A DNA stretch of 64,000 bases from Collinsella sp. An7 (GCF_002159335.1 NZ_NFHP01000002.1:342914-406913); one strand, 5' to 3'; numbered from the stretch's first letter, positions 7,472 through 18,009 are shown. The notes: a model not told the origin generated them from the sequence alone. Program-made: numbers and translations.

Positions 7472-9318
7472 CAGCGCTCACCTCCTTCCGCGCCCTGTGC
7501 GCCCGTTGCCGCGCGCAGGGAGGGCTCTCCAGGCTGCGCTTCCGCGGGAAGCGGCCCATCTGGCTGCGGCGTGGCGGCACGCTCCCCCTCGCCCTCGGGC
7601 GTATAGGTCTGCGAGGTGTAAATCTCGCGATAGATCTTGTTGTGGGCCAGCAGCTCCTCGTGGGTGCCGACGCCGTCCACGCGCCCGTCGTCGAGCACCA
7701 CGATCTGGTCGGCCGACTCCACCGAGTTCACCCGCTGAGCGATGATGATCTTGGTCACGCCCGTAAGCTCGGCAAGCGCCGCGCGAATCTGCGCATCGGT
7801 GGCCATGTCCACCGCCGACGTGGAATCGTCGAAGATGATGACCTTGGGGCGCTTGAGCAGCGCACGGGCGATGCACAGGCGCTGCTTCTGACCGCCCGAG
7901 ACGTTAACGCCGCCCTGCCCAAGGTCGTAGTCGAGCCCGCCGGGCAGACGGTCGAGAAACTCATCCACCCGCGCCCGACGGCATGCCTCGAGAATCTCCT
8001 CGTCGGCGGCCTCGGCGTTGCCCCAGCGCAGGTTCTCGCGCACCGTGCCCGAGAAGAGGACGTTCTTCTGCAGCACAACCGCCACGGCATCGCGCAGGGC
8101 CACGAGGTCGTAGTCGCGCACGTCGTGTCCGCCCACGAGCACCTGCCCCTCGGTGGCATCGTAGAGGCGGGCGATGAGCTGCACGAGCGAGGTCTTGCCC
8201 GAGCCCGTGCCGCCGAGGATGCCCACCGTGGAGCCCGCAGGGATGTTGAGCGAGATGTGCTCGAGCACGTTCTCGCGCGCGTCGGCGCGGTACTTAAACG
8301 ACACGTCACGGAACTCCACCCGGCCGTCGGGCACCTCGGTGAGCGCACTCTCGGGCGAGGTAAGGTCAACCGGCTCGTCCAGCACCTCGCTGATGCGGTG
8401 CACGCTCGCGAGCGAGCGCGTGAGCAGCAGAAACACGTTGGAGATCATGATGAGCGAGTTGAGGATCTGCATCACGTAGGAAAGAAAACCGGTGAGCTCG
8501 CCCACCTCCAACGTGCCGCCCAGAATCATCTGGCCGCCAAACCACATGATGAGCGTGGTGGCCGTATACATCGACACGTAGAGCACGGGCATGTTGAGCA
8601 CCGCGAGGCGGAACGTCCGCTCGCTGGTGGCGGCAAGCCCCTCGTTGACGGCGCGGAACTCCTCGCACTCATAGTCGCCGCGCACGTACGCCTTAACCGC
8701 GCGCACCGCGGTGAGCATCTCCTGCACCACGTCGTTGAGCTTGTCGACCGTGCGCTGCAGCACGCCGTAGAGCGGGCCCACATGCCGTACGATGACGGCC
8801 ATGGCAATGGCCATGACGGGCACCACGGCGCAGAAAACGAGCGCAAGCTCGCCGTTGAGGTAGAACGCCAGGCCAAACCCGATGATGAGCATCACAGGGC
8901 CGCGCACCATGGGGCGAAAACCCGCGTTGAGGGCGTTTTGGATAACGGTGACGTCGGTCGTCATGCGGGTGACGAGCGAGGAGGTCTCAAAGCGGTCGAG
9001 GTTGGCGAAGGAGTACGCCTGCACCCGCTCGTACTCCGCCGCGCGCAGATGCGCCCCCAGCCCGTAGGCCGCGCGGGCCGCAAAGCGCGCGTAGAGGAGG
9101 CCTGTGATGAGGGCGAGCACCGCACAGATGCCCATGTAGGTGCCTTGGCGGAAGATGAAGTCGAGGTCGCGGTTGGCCACGCCAACGTCGATGATATCGG
9201 CCATGAGGATGGGAATGACCATCTCAAAGGCACTCTCGATGACGACGAGGAGCATGCCGAGAATGGCGTCGGTGCGGTAGCGGCCGAGGTAGCCGACGAT
9301 GCGGCGGAGCTCATGCAT
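7471..9318 (-). CDS. ABC exporter half-transporter (degenerate Walker B)
   Basis: This 615-residue protein starts at the ATG at 9318 (MHELRRIVGYLGRYR), where family similarity begins; the upstream in-frame Arg/Pro stretch is the shadow of marR. Six membrane helices (about 15-300) precede a nucleotide-binding domain with Walker A GGTGSGKTS, signature VSGGQKQR and Walker B IIFDDSTSAVD. The catalytic Glu after the Walker B Asp is Asp here, while the partner has Glu. The pair is therefore an asymmetric heterodimer with one degenerate ATP site, as in many Gram-positive exporters. The start overlaps the end of marR. Confidence 0.93.
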   Translation of the reverse strand: MHELRRIVGYLGRYRTDAILGMLLVVIESAFEMVIPILMADIIDVGVANRDLDFIFRQGTYMGICAVLALITGLLYARFAARAAYGLGAHLRAAEYERVQAYSFANLDRFETSSLVTRMTTDVTVIQNALNAGFRPMVRGPVMLIIGFGLAFYLNGELALVFCAVVPVMAIAMAVIVRHVGPLYGVLQRTVDKLNDVVQEMLTAVRAVKAYVRGDYECEEFRAVNEGLAATSERTFRLAVLNMPVLYVSMYTATTLIMWFGGQMILGGTLEVGELTGFLSYVMQILNSLIMISNVFLLLTRSLASVHRISEVLDEPVDLTSPESALTEVPDGRVEFRDVSFKYRADARENVLEHISLNIPAGSTVGILGGTGSGKTSLVQLIARLYDATEGQVLVGGHDVRDYDLVALRDAVAVVLQKNVLFSGTVRENLRWGNAEAADEEILEACRRARVDEFLDRLPGGLDYDLGQGGVNVSGGQKQRLCIARALLKRPKVIIFDDSTSAVDMATDAQIRAALAELTGVTKIIIAQRVNSVESADQIVVLDDGRVDGVGTHEELLAHNKIYREIYTSQTYTPEGEGERAATPQPDGPLPAEAQPGEPSLRAATGAQGAEGGER

Positions 9319-10147
9319 GGCGGGCCTCCTGGGGAGCGGGGACTGCGGGAGCGGGCGTCGGGACGGCGGGGTCCGCGGTGGGCTTGGGGTCGGCCCCGGC
9401 CGACGCCGGCGGTGCCGCGGCCGGGCTCGCATCCGCCACCGTCACCGCCGCACCCGCAGCATCCTCCCCCGCCGTCACCGACGCCGCGGCATCTTCCGCC
9501 GCTGCCGCCGACGCCTGGAGCCTGCTGCCGTACGCACGCAGGTTGGTGTGGGCGCGCCGCAGGTAATCGGCAAAAGCCTTGCGCTCCTCGGGCGTAAAGC
9601 CAGCGAGCATGGCCTCGGCCTCCTCAGCGCAGGCCGCGTTCCATGCGCAGGCCACACGCGCGCCCTCAGGCGTGAGCGAGACCACCTTAGAGCGACGGTC
9701 GGCCGCATGCGGCTCAATCTTTACAAACCCCTTGCCCGCCAACGCGTCGAGCATGCGCGACACACCCGCCGGGTCGAGTTCGTAGAAGTCCGCCATGTCG
9801 CGCGGAGAGCTCGAACCGTATTCGGCAAGGTATGAGAGAAGCTTGGGCTGGCCCGTGCCAAGCCCGATGCTCGCCATGAAAGGATGCATGAGCTGCCGCT
9901 GGGCATGACTCGCACGGAAAAGTAGCATGCGGTAGCTGCCCGGATCACACGGAGGTGCGCTCGGGTGCGGGACATCCCGGTCGTCAGAGAAGTCGGGCGC
10001 CCCCGAAGCGACAGGCGTTTTGGACTTTTCGGGAGCGCCAGAGGCGCCAAAGGAGCGAGGTGTCTCCGGGCCACCGGAAAAAACCGGCACGCCAGAAGAC
10101 GCAGGGGTATCAGCGCATTCTGAGGCGCTGGGGGAATCCACGGTCAT
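9311..10147 (-). CDS. MarR family transcriptional regulator with low-complexity tails
   Basis: This 278-residue protein has a winged-helix MarR core (about residues 75-205: GQPKLLSYLAEYG, ADFYELDPAGVSRMLDALAGKGFV, DRRSKVVSLTPEGARV). An N-terminal Ser/Pro/Gly-rich stretch and a C-terminal Ala/Pro-rich tail of about 65 residues flank it. MarR proteins are usually about 150 residues, so both tails are extra. The ATG at 10147 is chosen because the further upstream in-frame sequence contains the operator. It heads an operon with the two ABC exporter genes and overlaps the next gene by 8 nt. Probable repressor of the exporter; inducer unknown. Confidence 0.9.
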   Translation of the reverse strand: MTVDSPSASECADTPASSGVPVFSGGPETPRSFGASGAPEKSKTPVASGAPDFSDDRDVPHPSAPPCDPGSYRMLLFRASHAQRQLMHPFMASIGLGTGQPKLLSYLAEYGSSSPRDMADFYELDPAGVSRMLDALAGKGFVKIEPHAADRRSKVVSLTPEGARVACAWNAACAEEAEAMLAGFTPEERKAFADYLRRAHTNLRAYGSRLQASAAAAEDAAASVTAGEDAAGAAVTVADASPAAAPPASAGADPKPTADPAVPTPAPAVPAPQEARHA

Positions 10148-10164
10148 CCGCGGTCGCCGTCCTT

Positions 10165-10197
10165 TACTTGACTCGTCAACAATTGACCAATCAAGTA
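10165..10197. promoter_or_regulatory. nested palindrome operator upstream of marR
   Basis: TACTTGA (10165-10171) and TCAAGTA (10191-10197) are perfect outer arms, and GTCAACAATTGAC (10175-10187) is an inner palindrome. The sequence starts 18 nt before the marR start, as expected for an autoregulated MarR operator. Confidence 0.6.
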
Positions 10198-10299
10198 ATA
10201 GCGCGCTCCAGCTCAACTGTCAACCGAAGCCACCGACCCGATGCAGCCGAGCAACCGTCCTCCGCCACGGCAGCCTTCACGCCACACGCACCCACCCGT

Positions 10300-10441
10300 G
10301 AGTGGTTTTCTGCCATCCAACCCCTCTCGCACCGACCCAAACGGTAGAAAACCACTCGTCGATGCTCCGCGTCCCCACCGGCGAGTGGTTTTCTGCCGTT
10401 ATTGGCGCTTGCAGACCGCTCAAAGAGCAGAAAACCACTTG
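10300..10441. repeat. family B alternating inverted-repeat array, four arms
   Basis: Four copies of a 15-nt motif alternate in orientation: GAGTGGTTTTCTGCC at 10300, GGTAGAAAACCACTC at 10343, GAGTGGTTTTCTGCC at 10383 and AGCAGAAAACCACTT at about 10426. Spacing between starts is 40-43 nt and the sequences between them are unrelated. The rest of gap 10148-10552 holds the marR operator and a short imperfect direct repeat of TGGCGCGGCCGT near 10452 and 10490. Confidence 0.8.
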
Positions 10442-10552
10442 TGGAAAGGTTGGCGCGGCCGTTGCTACACAGGGGGGGGTGGCGCGGCCGTCGCTATGCG
10501 CGGGGCGCTCGGTACAGCCGTCACCGCACCCGCGGCACGCTCGGCACGGACG

Positions 10553-11509
10553 TCAGCGCACGCGCGGCACACCGTACTGTTCGAGCAGCCGCGTCAGATA
10601 CGCATCGCTCCGCGCCTGGGCAGGCGTAATCCGAAAGATCCGGTCGACCCCGAGCGTCAGCCGAGACTCCCGCTGCCGCTCGGCCACAAACTTCTTCGTC
10701 TCGTTTATCACGCCCGAGCTATCCGGCAATCGATACTTCTCCAACCCGTCGACCTCGCCGGCAATCGTTATGCCGCCGGCCAGCCGCCAGAACAAGTCCA
10801 CGCGGTACGCACTGCCGGGATTGAGCGGGTCGGGCAACTCCACCTGCAAAATCGGCTCAGCAAACCCCAACTGCACAATGCGCGCTCGCACATACGATTC
10901 GCCGCCGCTCTCGCTCAACGGATTGGCCCACGCGAGCGTCTGCAGCGCGTGTCTGATCCCCCGCGCACCGCCCCATCCCTCGCGCACAAGCTCAGCGACG
11001 TATTCCCGATTGAGCCCCAGATTCGCCAAAGCCGAATCCGCAATGCCAAGCCCCTGCTCAAACGGGGTATTGCGTAGGCAGTCAACCATGGTCTGCAGCA
11101 CCGATGTGACCCACACGCCCGATGCCTCGCAACGCCCCATCACGCGCAGACGCTCATGCTGCACGCCGCCAGCCGTCGCCGTATATGCCGACGCAACGCA
11201 GATTGTCCCGGTGAGCGCCCGGCCGACAAACAACCCCTGTGCCAACGCCGCGCTTCCCCGCACAAATACCCACGTAGGATGATGCCCGCCCAGCGCACGC
11301 ATACTGTGAAGTTGGCGCTGCTCGTGCGTAAGCTCGCGCAGATAGTCTGGCCGCGAAAACACCCGAGGAAGGGGCGACGCGAGCTCGCCGGTACGTACGC
11401 GCCGAACAAGGCAGCGTTGCAGATTCGGATCCGAAGTCATCAGAAATCGCCTGTCGGCCTCAGCCTCATCGAGCAGAAAAGACAGCTCGGCGTCAATTCG
11501 CTTGCTCAT
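10553..11509 (-). CDS. hypothetical protein, AbiEi-like N-terminus and PD-(D/E)XK-like C-terminus
   Basis: This 318-residue protein starts at an ATG preceded by GGAAGGAG (MSKRIDAELSFLL). The N-terminal half (RCLVRRVRTGELASPLPRVF, HPTWVFVRGSAALAQGL, VWVTSVLQTMVDCLRNTPF) resembles the winged-helix/AbiEi-type antitoxin-like proteins common in Actinobacteria. The C-terminal part (GGESYVRARIVQLGF, RVDLFWRLAGGITIAGEVDG, EKY) has a D-x(n)-E-x-D arrangement like DUF559/Vsr-type nuclease folds. It is a lone gene between family B repeat arrays. A defence or DNA-processing role is possible but not shown. Confidence 0.75.
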   Translation of the reverse strand: MSKRIDAELSFLLDEAEADRRFLMTSDPNLQRCLVRRVRTGELASPLPRVFSRPDYLRELTHEQRQLHSMRALGGHHPTWVFVRGSAALAQGLFVGRALTGTICVASAYTATAGGVQHERLRVMGRCEASGVWVTSVLQTMVDCLRNTPFEQGLGIADSALANLGLNREYVAELVREGWGGARGIRHALQTLAWANPLSESGGESYVRARIVQLGFAEPILQVELPDPLNPGSAYRVDLFWRLAGGITIAGEVDGLEKYRLPDSSGVINETKKFVAERQRESRLTLGVDRIFRITPAQARSDAYLTRLLEQYGVPRVR

Positions 11510-11808
11510 CGCCGCTCCTTCCTCTCCCTCGACACCATAACAAGCGCATCTAACCGTTTTCTGACGCCGTGCGGACACAAAGCCAACCAGGATCTGACCA
11601 AGATTTGGCACTTTCTAACCGCGCAGGTAGCTCATGCTGTTTTTCGCGTTCATAGAGAACGATGCGGCCGTCGTCCCGCCCTGCTAGAACGAGCCCCATC
11701 GGTCAGCGGTCACCCAAGCAGGGCAAACGGTCGCAAAATAGAATCGCAGCGCGGCCCATCTTCCCCCGAGCCTCGTGCGTGACCGGAACTCCTCGGCACA
11801 CGGCCTCG

Positions 11809-11900
11809 CCAGCCATCTCGCCAACCGTCTTGCCAGCTGTCTCGCCAACCGTTTTGCCAGCTGTCTCGCCAACCGTCTTGCCAGCTGTCTCGCCAACCAC
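11809..11900. repeat. 24-bp tandem repeat, almost four units
   Basis: The unit CCAGCTGTCTCGCCAACCGT-CTTG is repeated three times with one to four changes, plus a partial fourth. It encodes an 8-residue repeat (GETAGKTV) on the minus strand, but that short frame has no ribosome site, so no gene is called. It occupies part of the 546-nt gap 11510-12055. The rest of that gap holds the family B array at 11914 and no other recognisable feature. Confidence 0.85.
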
Positions 11901-11913
11901 TATTCTCGGCAAA

Positions 11914-12013
11914 CGGCAGAAAACCGCTCCTCAGCATGACGCCCATCCGCCGACGAGTGGTTTTCTGCCGTCTAGGGCCAGATGTAAGCCCCTGAATAGC
12001 AGAAAACCACTCG
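11914..12013. repeat. family B alternating inverted-repeat array, three arms
   Basis: The arms are CGGCAGAAAACCGCTC at 11914, GAGTGGTTTTCTGCCG at 11955 and AGCAGAAAACCACTCG at 11998. The orientation is reverse-forward-reverse and the spacing 41 and 43 nt. It ends 43 nt from the stop of the next gene. Confidence 0.85.
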
Positions 12014-12055
12014 TCGATGGGCCGCCTGTCGCCCCAGTCCCGAGACCCGCCCGTC

Positions 12056-13312
12056 CTACGCCTCGTCAAGCGCTTCGGCCTGAGTGAGATCGGCCACGAA
12101 GATCATCTTCTGGTAATAGTCGAGCGTGCCGACCGCATCGTCACGCCGCCTGACGGCAAGACAGATATCCTGTGCAAAGGGGCTTGGCTCGTCCGCCAAG
12201 TCAAAGATCAGATTCATGCCCCAATATGCGCCAAACAGGTCATCGGTCAGGTGCGCTGCGATGTTCTGCCCCACCGAGCCGTTCTCGTCGGTATACATCA
12301 GCGGAATTGAGCAGACCTTCCCCTGCATCGGCGAGCCATCGGCGTTCAGCCGCGCCGCGAAGGGAAGACCATCTTTGAACTCCCCCGGAACATAGTCGTG
12401 CTGTGCGACATGCGCACTGCCAAACTGGCCGTAAAAGTGCTCAAACGGCAGGCGCTCACGCACGTAGAGGAAATTCTGTTCCATTACCTCGTCGCGCAAG
12501 GCCCACTCGACATCACCCTCCAAGACATTGTAGAAATGCAGGGCGGCGTCGAAGTTCTTGATAACCTGCCGCGCCAGCTCGCACTGTTTGCCAAACACCT
12601 GGTCGATCAGATCGGGCGCCACACTCTTCTCCGATGCCAGCAGCATGTGTGCTGCGAGGTAATCACCCTCCTGCGCAAGGCGCCCGATCAGCTCGTACAA
12701 CCTCGCGGCCACCTCGTCCTCGGGCGGCGTATCGGGCAGCAAAAGCGCCAAGCCCGAAAGCCAGAGCGCCCCCTGATGATCAACGTCGAGCCCGATCACC
12801 CGCAGCTTTTGCTCATCCGGCAGCCCCACATTGTACTCATACAGCTTCTGGTAGAAAACGCGCTGCTCAACCGTGTACGACGCGGTTCCCGAGAGCTGGT
12901 TCATGATGTCGTCCAGCAGGGCATTGTCGCCCGTCTCAAGATAGCGGTTGAGATAGATGCTCGCGCCGAGACCGAGCTCCGCGACGATATAGCGCAAATC
13001 CCAGTGCCGATTGAGGTAGCGGATGAGCATAAGCTGCACATCGAAGTTTTGCACGATAGCATGCATCTCGCCGGTAAGTATGAGCTGATAGCAGCCGAGG
13101 TCGCCGAGCGCATCGACCTCGAGCTCACCGTGGGGATCGTAGGAGCGAACGTGCTCGACGAGATAATCGGTCGGATCGGTCACCTGCGGCCCCACGGCGT
13201 CGCAGCCCGCCAACGCACTCGCGCACGCCAGCGCCGCGGCGCTCGCCAGAAAGCCCCGGCGCGTGATCGCCGTTGCGCCGGGGATGTTTTTGCCGACAGT
13301 TTCCCTGTCCAT
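12056..13312 (-). CDS. Tat-type exported lipoprotein, EreA/ChaN-like (erythromycin esterase-like fold)
   Basis: This 418-residue protein starts at an ATG preceded by GGGAGG. It opens with a twin-arginine-like leader (ITRRGFLASAAALACASALAGC), where the LAGC lipobox gives Cys about residue 38. The body begins LILTGEMHAIVQNFDVQLML, followed by YIVAELGLGASIYLNRYL, EQKLRVIGLDVD and FGSAHVAQHDYVPG. This Glu-x-His start with distant Glu and His residues recalls the erythromycin esterase/ChaN/TraB superfamily. It is probably anchored outside the membrane. Substrate unknown; macrolide hydrolysis should not be assumed. Confidence 0.75.
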   Translation of the reverse strand: MDRETVGKNIPGATAITRRGFLASAAALACASALAGCDAVGPQVTDPTDYLVEHVRSYDPHGELEVDALGDLGCYQLILTGEMHAIVQNFDVQLMLIRYLNRHWDLRYIVAELGLGASIYLNRYLETGDNALLDDIMNQLSGTASYTVEQRVFYQKLYEYNVGLPDEQKLRVIGLDVDHQGALWLSGLALLLPDTPPEDEVAARLYELIGRLAQEGDYLAAHMLLASEKSVAPDLIDQVFGKQCELARQVIKNFDAALHFYNVLEGDVEWALRDEVMEQNFLYVRERLPFEHFYGQFGSAHVAQHDYVPGEFKDGLPFAARLNADGSPMQGKVCSIPLMYTDENGSVGQNIAAHLTDDLFGAYWGMNLIFDLADEPSPFAQDICLAVRRRDDAVGTLDYYQKMIFVADLTQAEALDEA

Positions 13313-13586
13313 AAGATAAGCCTCCCGCAAGACGTGATGGGTGAATTGATGGCTTGACACGGGCGTGAAGATGGCGCAGGCACGGGCGCAGGCGTGGCGT
13401 TGTTGGCGCGCGGCGGTGAACAGCGTACGAGCGAGCCGCCTACACCGTCGCTTGCACGCCGCACGCCGCTCGCCCCCCCGCCGCCCTCTACACGCCGCCT
13501 GACGCTCGCCCCGCCGTCGGCACGCCGCCCGATGCACGTCGCTCTCTGAACGTTGCCCGGCCCCGACGCTCGCTACCCATCGTAAA

Positions 13587-13689
13587 CGGCAGAAAACCAC
13601 TCCCCAGCACACCGTGCGCTCACCCGCGAGTGGTTTTCTGCTGTTTCAGACTTTGTCAGACCCCTCGAATAGCAGAAAACCACTCGTCG
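13587..13689. repeat. family B alternating inverted-repeat array, three arms
   Basis: The arms are CGGCAGAAAACCACTC at 13587, GAGTGGTTTTCTGC at 13628 and AGCAGAAAACCACTCGTCG at 13671. Order and spacing (41 and 43 nt) match the 11914 array. The rest of gap 13313-13865 holds GC-rich degenerate CACGCCGC repeats (13450-13535) and two diverged copies of a 38-nt unit ending CATGCCCCGGCAAG (13718-13790). Confidence 0.85.
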
Positions 13690-13865
13690 CCGTTAGCCAA
13701 GCGTGCGCCCAGCCGCGCCATGGCACACGCCCCGGCAAGTGCGCGCCCACCTGCGCTATGGCTCATGCCCCGGCAAGCGTGCACCAGCCTGCGCCCGGCC
13801 ACATGCCACGGCCACACCCTGCCGCGAACGCAGGGGCACAACCGCGTCCGGCCGGTGCGCAACGC

Positions 13866-14192
13866 CTACTCGTCACTCAGGTCGACGGCGTAGACCGCCG
13901 TGGGCTCCTGCCGCGCGTCGGGGTCACCCTTCATGCTGCGGACGGCGTTGCGTGCGCGCTCCACGGCGAGCTCGTCGAGCTCCTCCTCGCTCACGCGGCG
14001 GATGAGGTCGCCGGGCTGGCAATCGAGCTCTACACAAATGTCGAGCAGCGTCTTGAGACGAATGGCCTTGATCTTGCCGTTGCGCAGCTTAGAGATGTTG
14101 GCCGGCGTGTGCCCCGTGGCGCGGATGAGGTCTGCGCTGGTTTTGCCCGCCTTGAGCAACTGCGCCTCGAGCTCGATGATGAGGTAATCCAC
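13866..14192 (-). CDS. Xre/HTH_26-type transcriptional regulator
   Basis: This 108-residue protein has a Cro/C1-type helix-turn-helix near the start (LLKAGKTSADLIRATGHTPANISKLRNGK) followed by IRLKTLLDICVELDCQPGDLIRRV. The tail is short and acidic. It lies 9 nt downstream of a DUF2975 membrane-protein gene. The DUF2975 plus Xre pair is recurrent in Firmicutes and Actinobacteria, and the regulator probably controls the pair. Targets unknown. Confidence 0.9.
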   Translation of the reverse strand: MDYLIIELEAQLLKAGKTSADLIRATGHTPANISKLRNGKIKAIRLKTLLDICVELDCQPGDLIRRVSEEELDELAVERARNAVRSMKGDPDARQEPTAVYAVDLSDE

Positions 14193-14201
14193 GGCGGCCT
14201 C

Positions 14202-14777
14202 CTATACCAGGTCGTCGGACTGCGCCTGCAGCAGCGCCGCATAGCGCCACATGGCCGAAGTCGCAAAGCAGACGAGAGCCGTGAGCAGCGAGCCGACATC
14301 GAGCATGAGCGAGAGACCATGACCGAGGGCGATTCCGAGCATCATCGCGTTGGGCACATACGTAAAGAGAAGGATCTCGTGTCCGATTCGCATAGTGCCC
14401 GGAAAGAACACGCCCATTACAGCATTGAACACAAACGCCGCGCCGAGCAGCGCGATCAAGCGCACATGCTTGACGGTAAACGGCGACTCGCCATGCTTCA
14501 TATCGCGGCAGATGCTCCATAGCGTCACCTCGAGCACAAGCGCAATGGCGAGCCATGCGACGGCCGGCAGGATGTAGACGCTGAGGCCGGCCCCCTCGAT
14601 CACGCCAAAGCTCGTGACACGAGCATCGCGACCCACGTGCGCACCGACATTGATCGCGAGCGCCACCGCCAGCACAACCGTTGCGACTGTGAGCGCGGCA
14701 AACACCGCACTCAGTACGCTTCCGAGCCGCTGCAGCTTGTGCAGGGACGTTTCGATGTGATGCGAGCTCTTGGACAT
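14202..14777 (-). CDS. DUF2975 family membrane protein
   Basis: This 191-residue protein has four predicted membrane segments: about 20-45 (VLSAVFAALTVATVVLAVAL), 60-90, 110-130 (LIALLGAAFVFNAVMGVFF) and 145-180. A GESPF motif sits between segments two and three, typical of DUF2975. It is the first gene of a two-gene operon with the Xre regulator. Function unknown. Confidence 0.88.
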   Translation of the reverse strand: MSKSSHHIETSLHKLQRLGSVLSAVFAALTVATVVLAVALAINVGAHVGRDARVTSFGVIEGAGLSVYILPAVAWLAIALVLEVTLWSICRDMKHGESPFTVKHVRLIALLGAAFVFNAVMGVFFPGTMRIGHEILLFTYVPNAMMLGIALGHGLSLMLDVGSLLTALVCFATSAMWRYAALLQAQSDDLV

Positions 14778-14828
14778 GACGAGCCTCCGTAGCTTCAGTC
14801 ATTTGCCAGAATGTTTTCTCTGATAGAT

Positions 14829-14853
14829 ATTGTTACTGTAAAACGATAACAAT
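14829..14853 (-). promoter_or_regulatory. operator/promoter of the DUF2975-Xre pair
   Basis: ATTGTTA (14829-14835) and TAACAAT (14847-14853) form a perfect 7-nt inverted repeat in a strongly AT-rich stretch about 50 nt before the start. Likely site for the downstream Xre regulator; inferred. Confidence 0.5.
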
Positions 14854-14930
14854 CTATTTACAAGAGTACTTCTGATAGTTTTAGGCCTCTTGTACCGGTG
14901 CGCACATATGACGACGAAGGGGCGGGACCC

Positions 14931-14956
14931 AAAAGGGCGGGGCCAGAGCCCCGCCC
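14931..14956 (-). terminator. ligA terminator
   Basis: Minus-strand GGGCGGGGC-TCTG-GCCCCGCCC is followed by TTTT, 38 nt after the ligA stop. Confidence 0.8.
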
Positions 14957-14993
14957 GCATGACAATTCCCGGTCTCGCGATGGTTCGCAGCGC

Positions 14994-17378
<2,385 letters not shown>

Positions 17379-17398
17379 TCAGCTGTATCTGAGAAGCG

Positions 17399-17431
17399 TA
17401 TAATCTGCTTATTATCCGATTATTATCTGAT
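17399..17431 (+). promoter_or_regulatory. promoter/operator of the Phd-RelE pair
   Basis: A TATAAT -10 at 17399-17404 is followed by two direct repeats TTATTATCYGA (17409-17419 and 17420-17430), period 11. Repeats immediately downstream of the -10 fit autorepression by the antitoxin. Confidence 0.5.
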
Positions 17432-17441
17432 GGAGTAGACA

Positions 17442-17747
17442 ATGGATACGAGCATCACTGCCCCGATCTTCCCCATCACAGCGCTCTCCAAGCAGCCGGC
17501 AGCAGTTAAAAAAGCTGCCGACCGAGGCCCGGTGCGCATCACCGAAAACGGCCGCGGAGCTTATGTGTTTATGAGCGAGCAGGCGCTCAAGGAGCTCATC
17601 GAGCGCGAACGAACCGACGCCGCCTACGAGGCCTATCTGCTTGACGCAGTCCAGCAGGGTGTGGCCGATATCGAAGAAGGTCGGTACGTCACGTCGCGCG
17701 AGGAGATGTTCCGCCGCGCCGAGTCGCGGAGGGCCCGCCATGCGTAG
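17442..17747 (+). CDS. Phd/YefM-type antitoxin
   Basis: This 101-residue protein opens with SITAPIFPITALSKQPAAVKKAADRGPVRITENGRGAYVFMS, the Phd/YefM DNA-binding fold. A charged helical C-terminus follows that would bind the toxin. GGAGTAGAC precedes the ATG. Its 3' end overlaps the toxin start by 8 nt. Such antitoxins neutralise the toxin and repress the operon. Confidence 0.85.
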   Translation: MDTSITAPIFPITALSKQPAAVKKAADRGPVRITENGRGAYVFMSEQALKELIERERTDAAYEAYLLDAVQQGVADIEEGRYVTSREEMFRRAESRRARHA

Positions 17748-18009
17748 CGTCGTCTACGCCGATCGCTTTATCGATGACGTCGCCGCCATCTACTCCGAGT
17801 GCGTTCTCTCGCTGCTCGACCGGCGCCTTGCGGCCATCGAGTCGCACCCGCTCATCGGCTCTCCCAACGTTCGCCCCTCGCTCATCGAGCGGTTTGGACC
17901 AACGCTGCGCACCTTCCCCGTACCACCCTTCACCATCGTCTACCGCTACGACGATACTCAGGACAAGCTTGAGTTTCTCGCACTCCCGTTTGACAAGACC
18001 ATCCGCTAG
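17740..18009 (+). CDS. RelE/ParE-superfamily toxin
   Basis: This 89-residue protein begins MRSVVYADRFIDDVAAIYS. It contains LAAIESHPLIGSPNVRPSL, FGPTLRTFPVPPFTIVYRYD and LEFLALPFDKTIR, the typical ParE/RelE plasmid-stabilisation pattern with an Arg followed by a Y-R beta strand. The start lies inside the 3' end of the antitoxin gene, giving tight coupling. Whether it cuts mRNA (RelE) or poisons gyrase (ParE) cannot be told from sequence. Confidence 0.85.
   Translation: MRSVVYADRFIDDVAAIYSECVLSLLDRRLAAIESHPLIGSPNVRPSLIERFGPTLRTFPVPPFTIVYRYDDTQDKLEFLALPFDKTIR

Noticed and set aside
10300..10441. Possible CRISPR array
   Set aside because: Repeats are only 15 nt, alternate in orientation and number three or four; no cas genes in the window.
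11703..11912. Short minus-strand frame encoding GETAGKTV repeats
   Set aside because: Explained by the 24-bp tandem repeat; no ribosome site, no conserved flanking domain.
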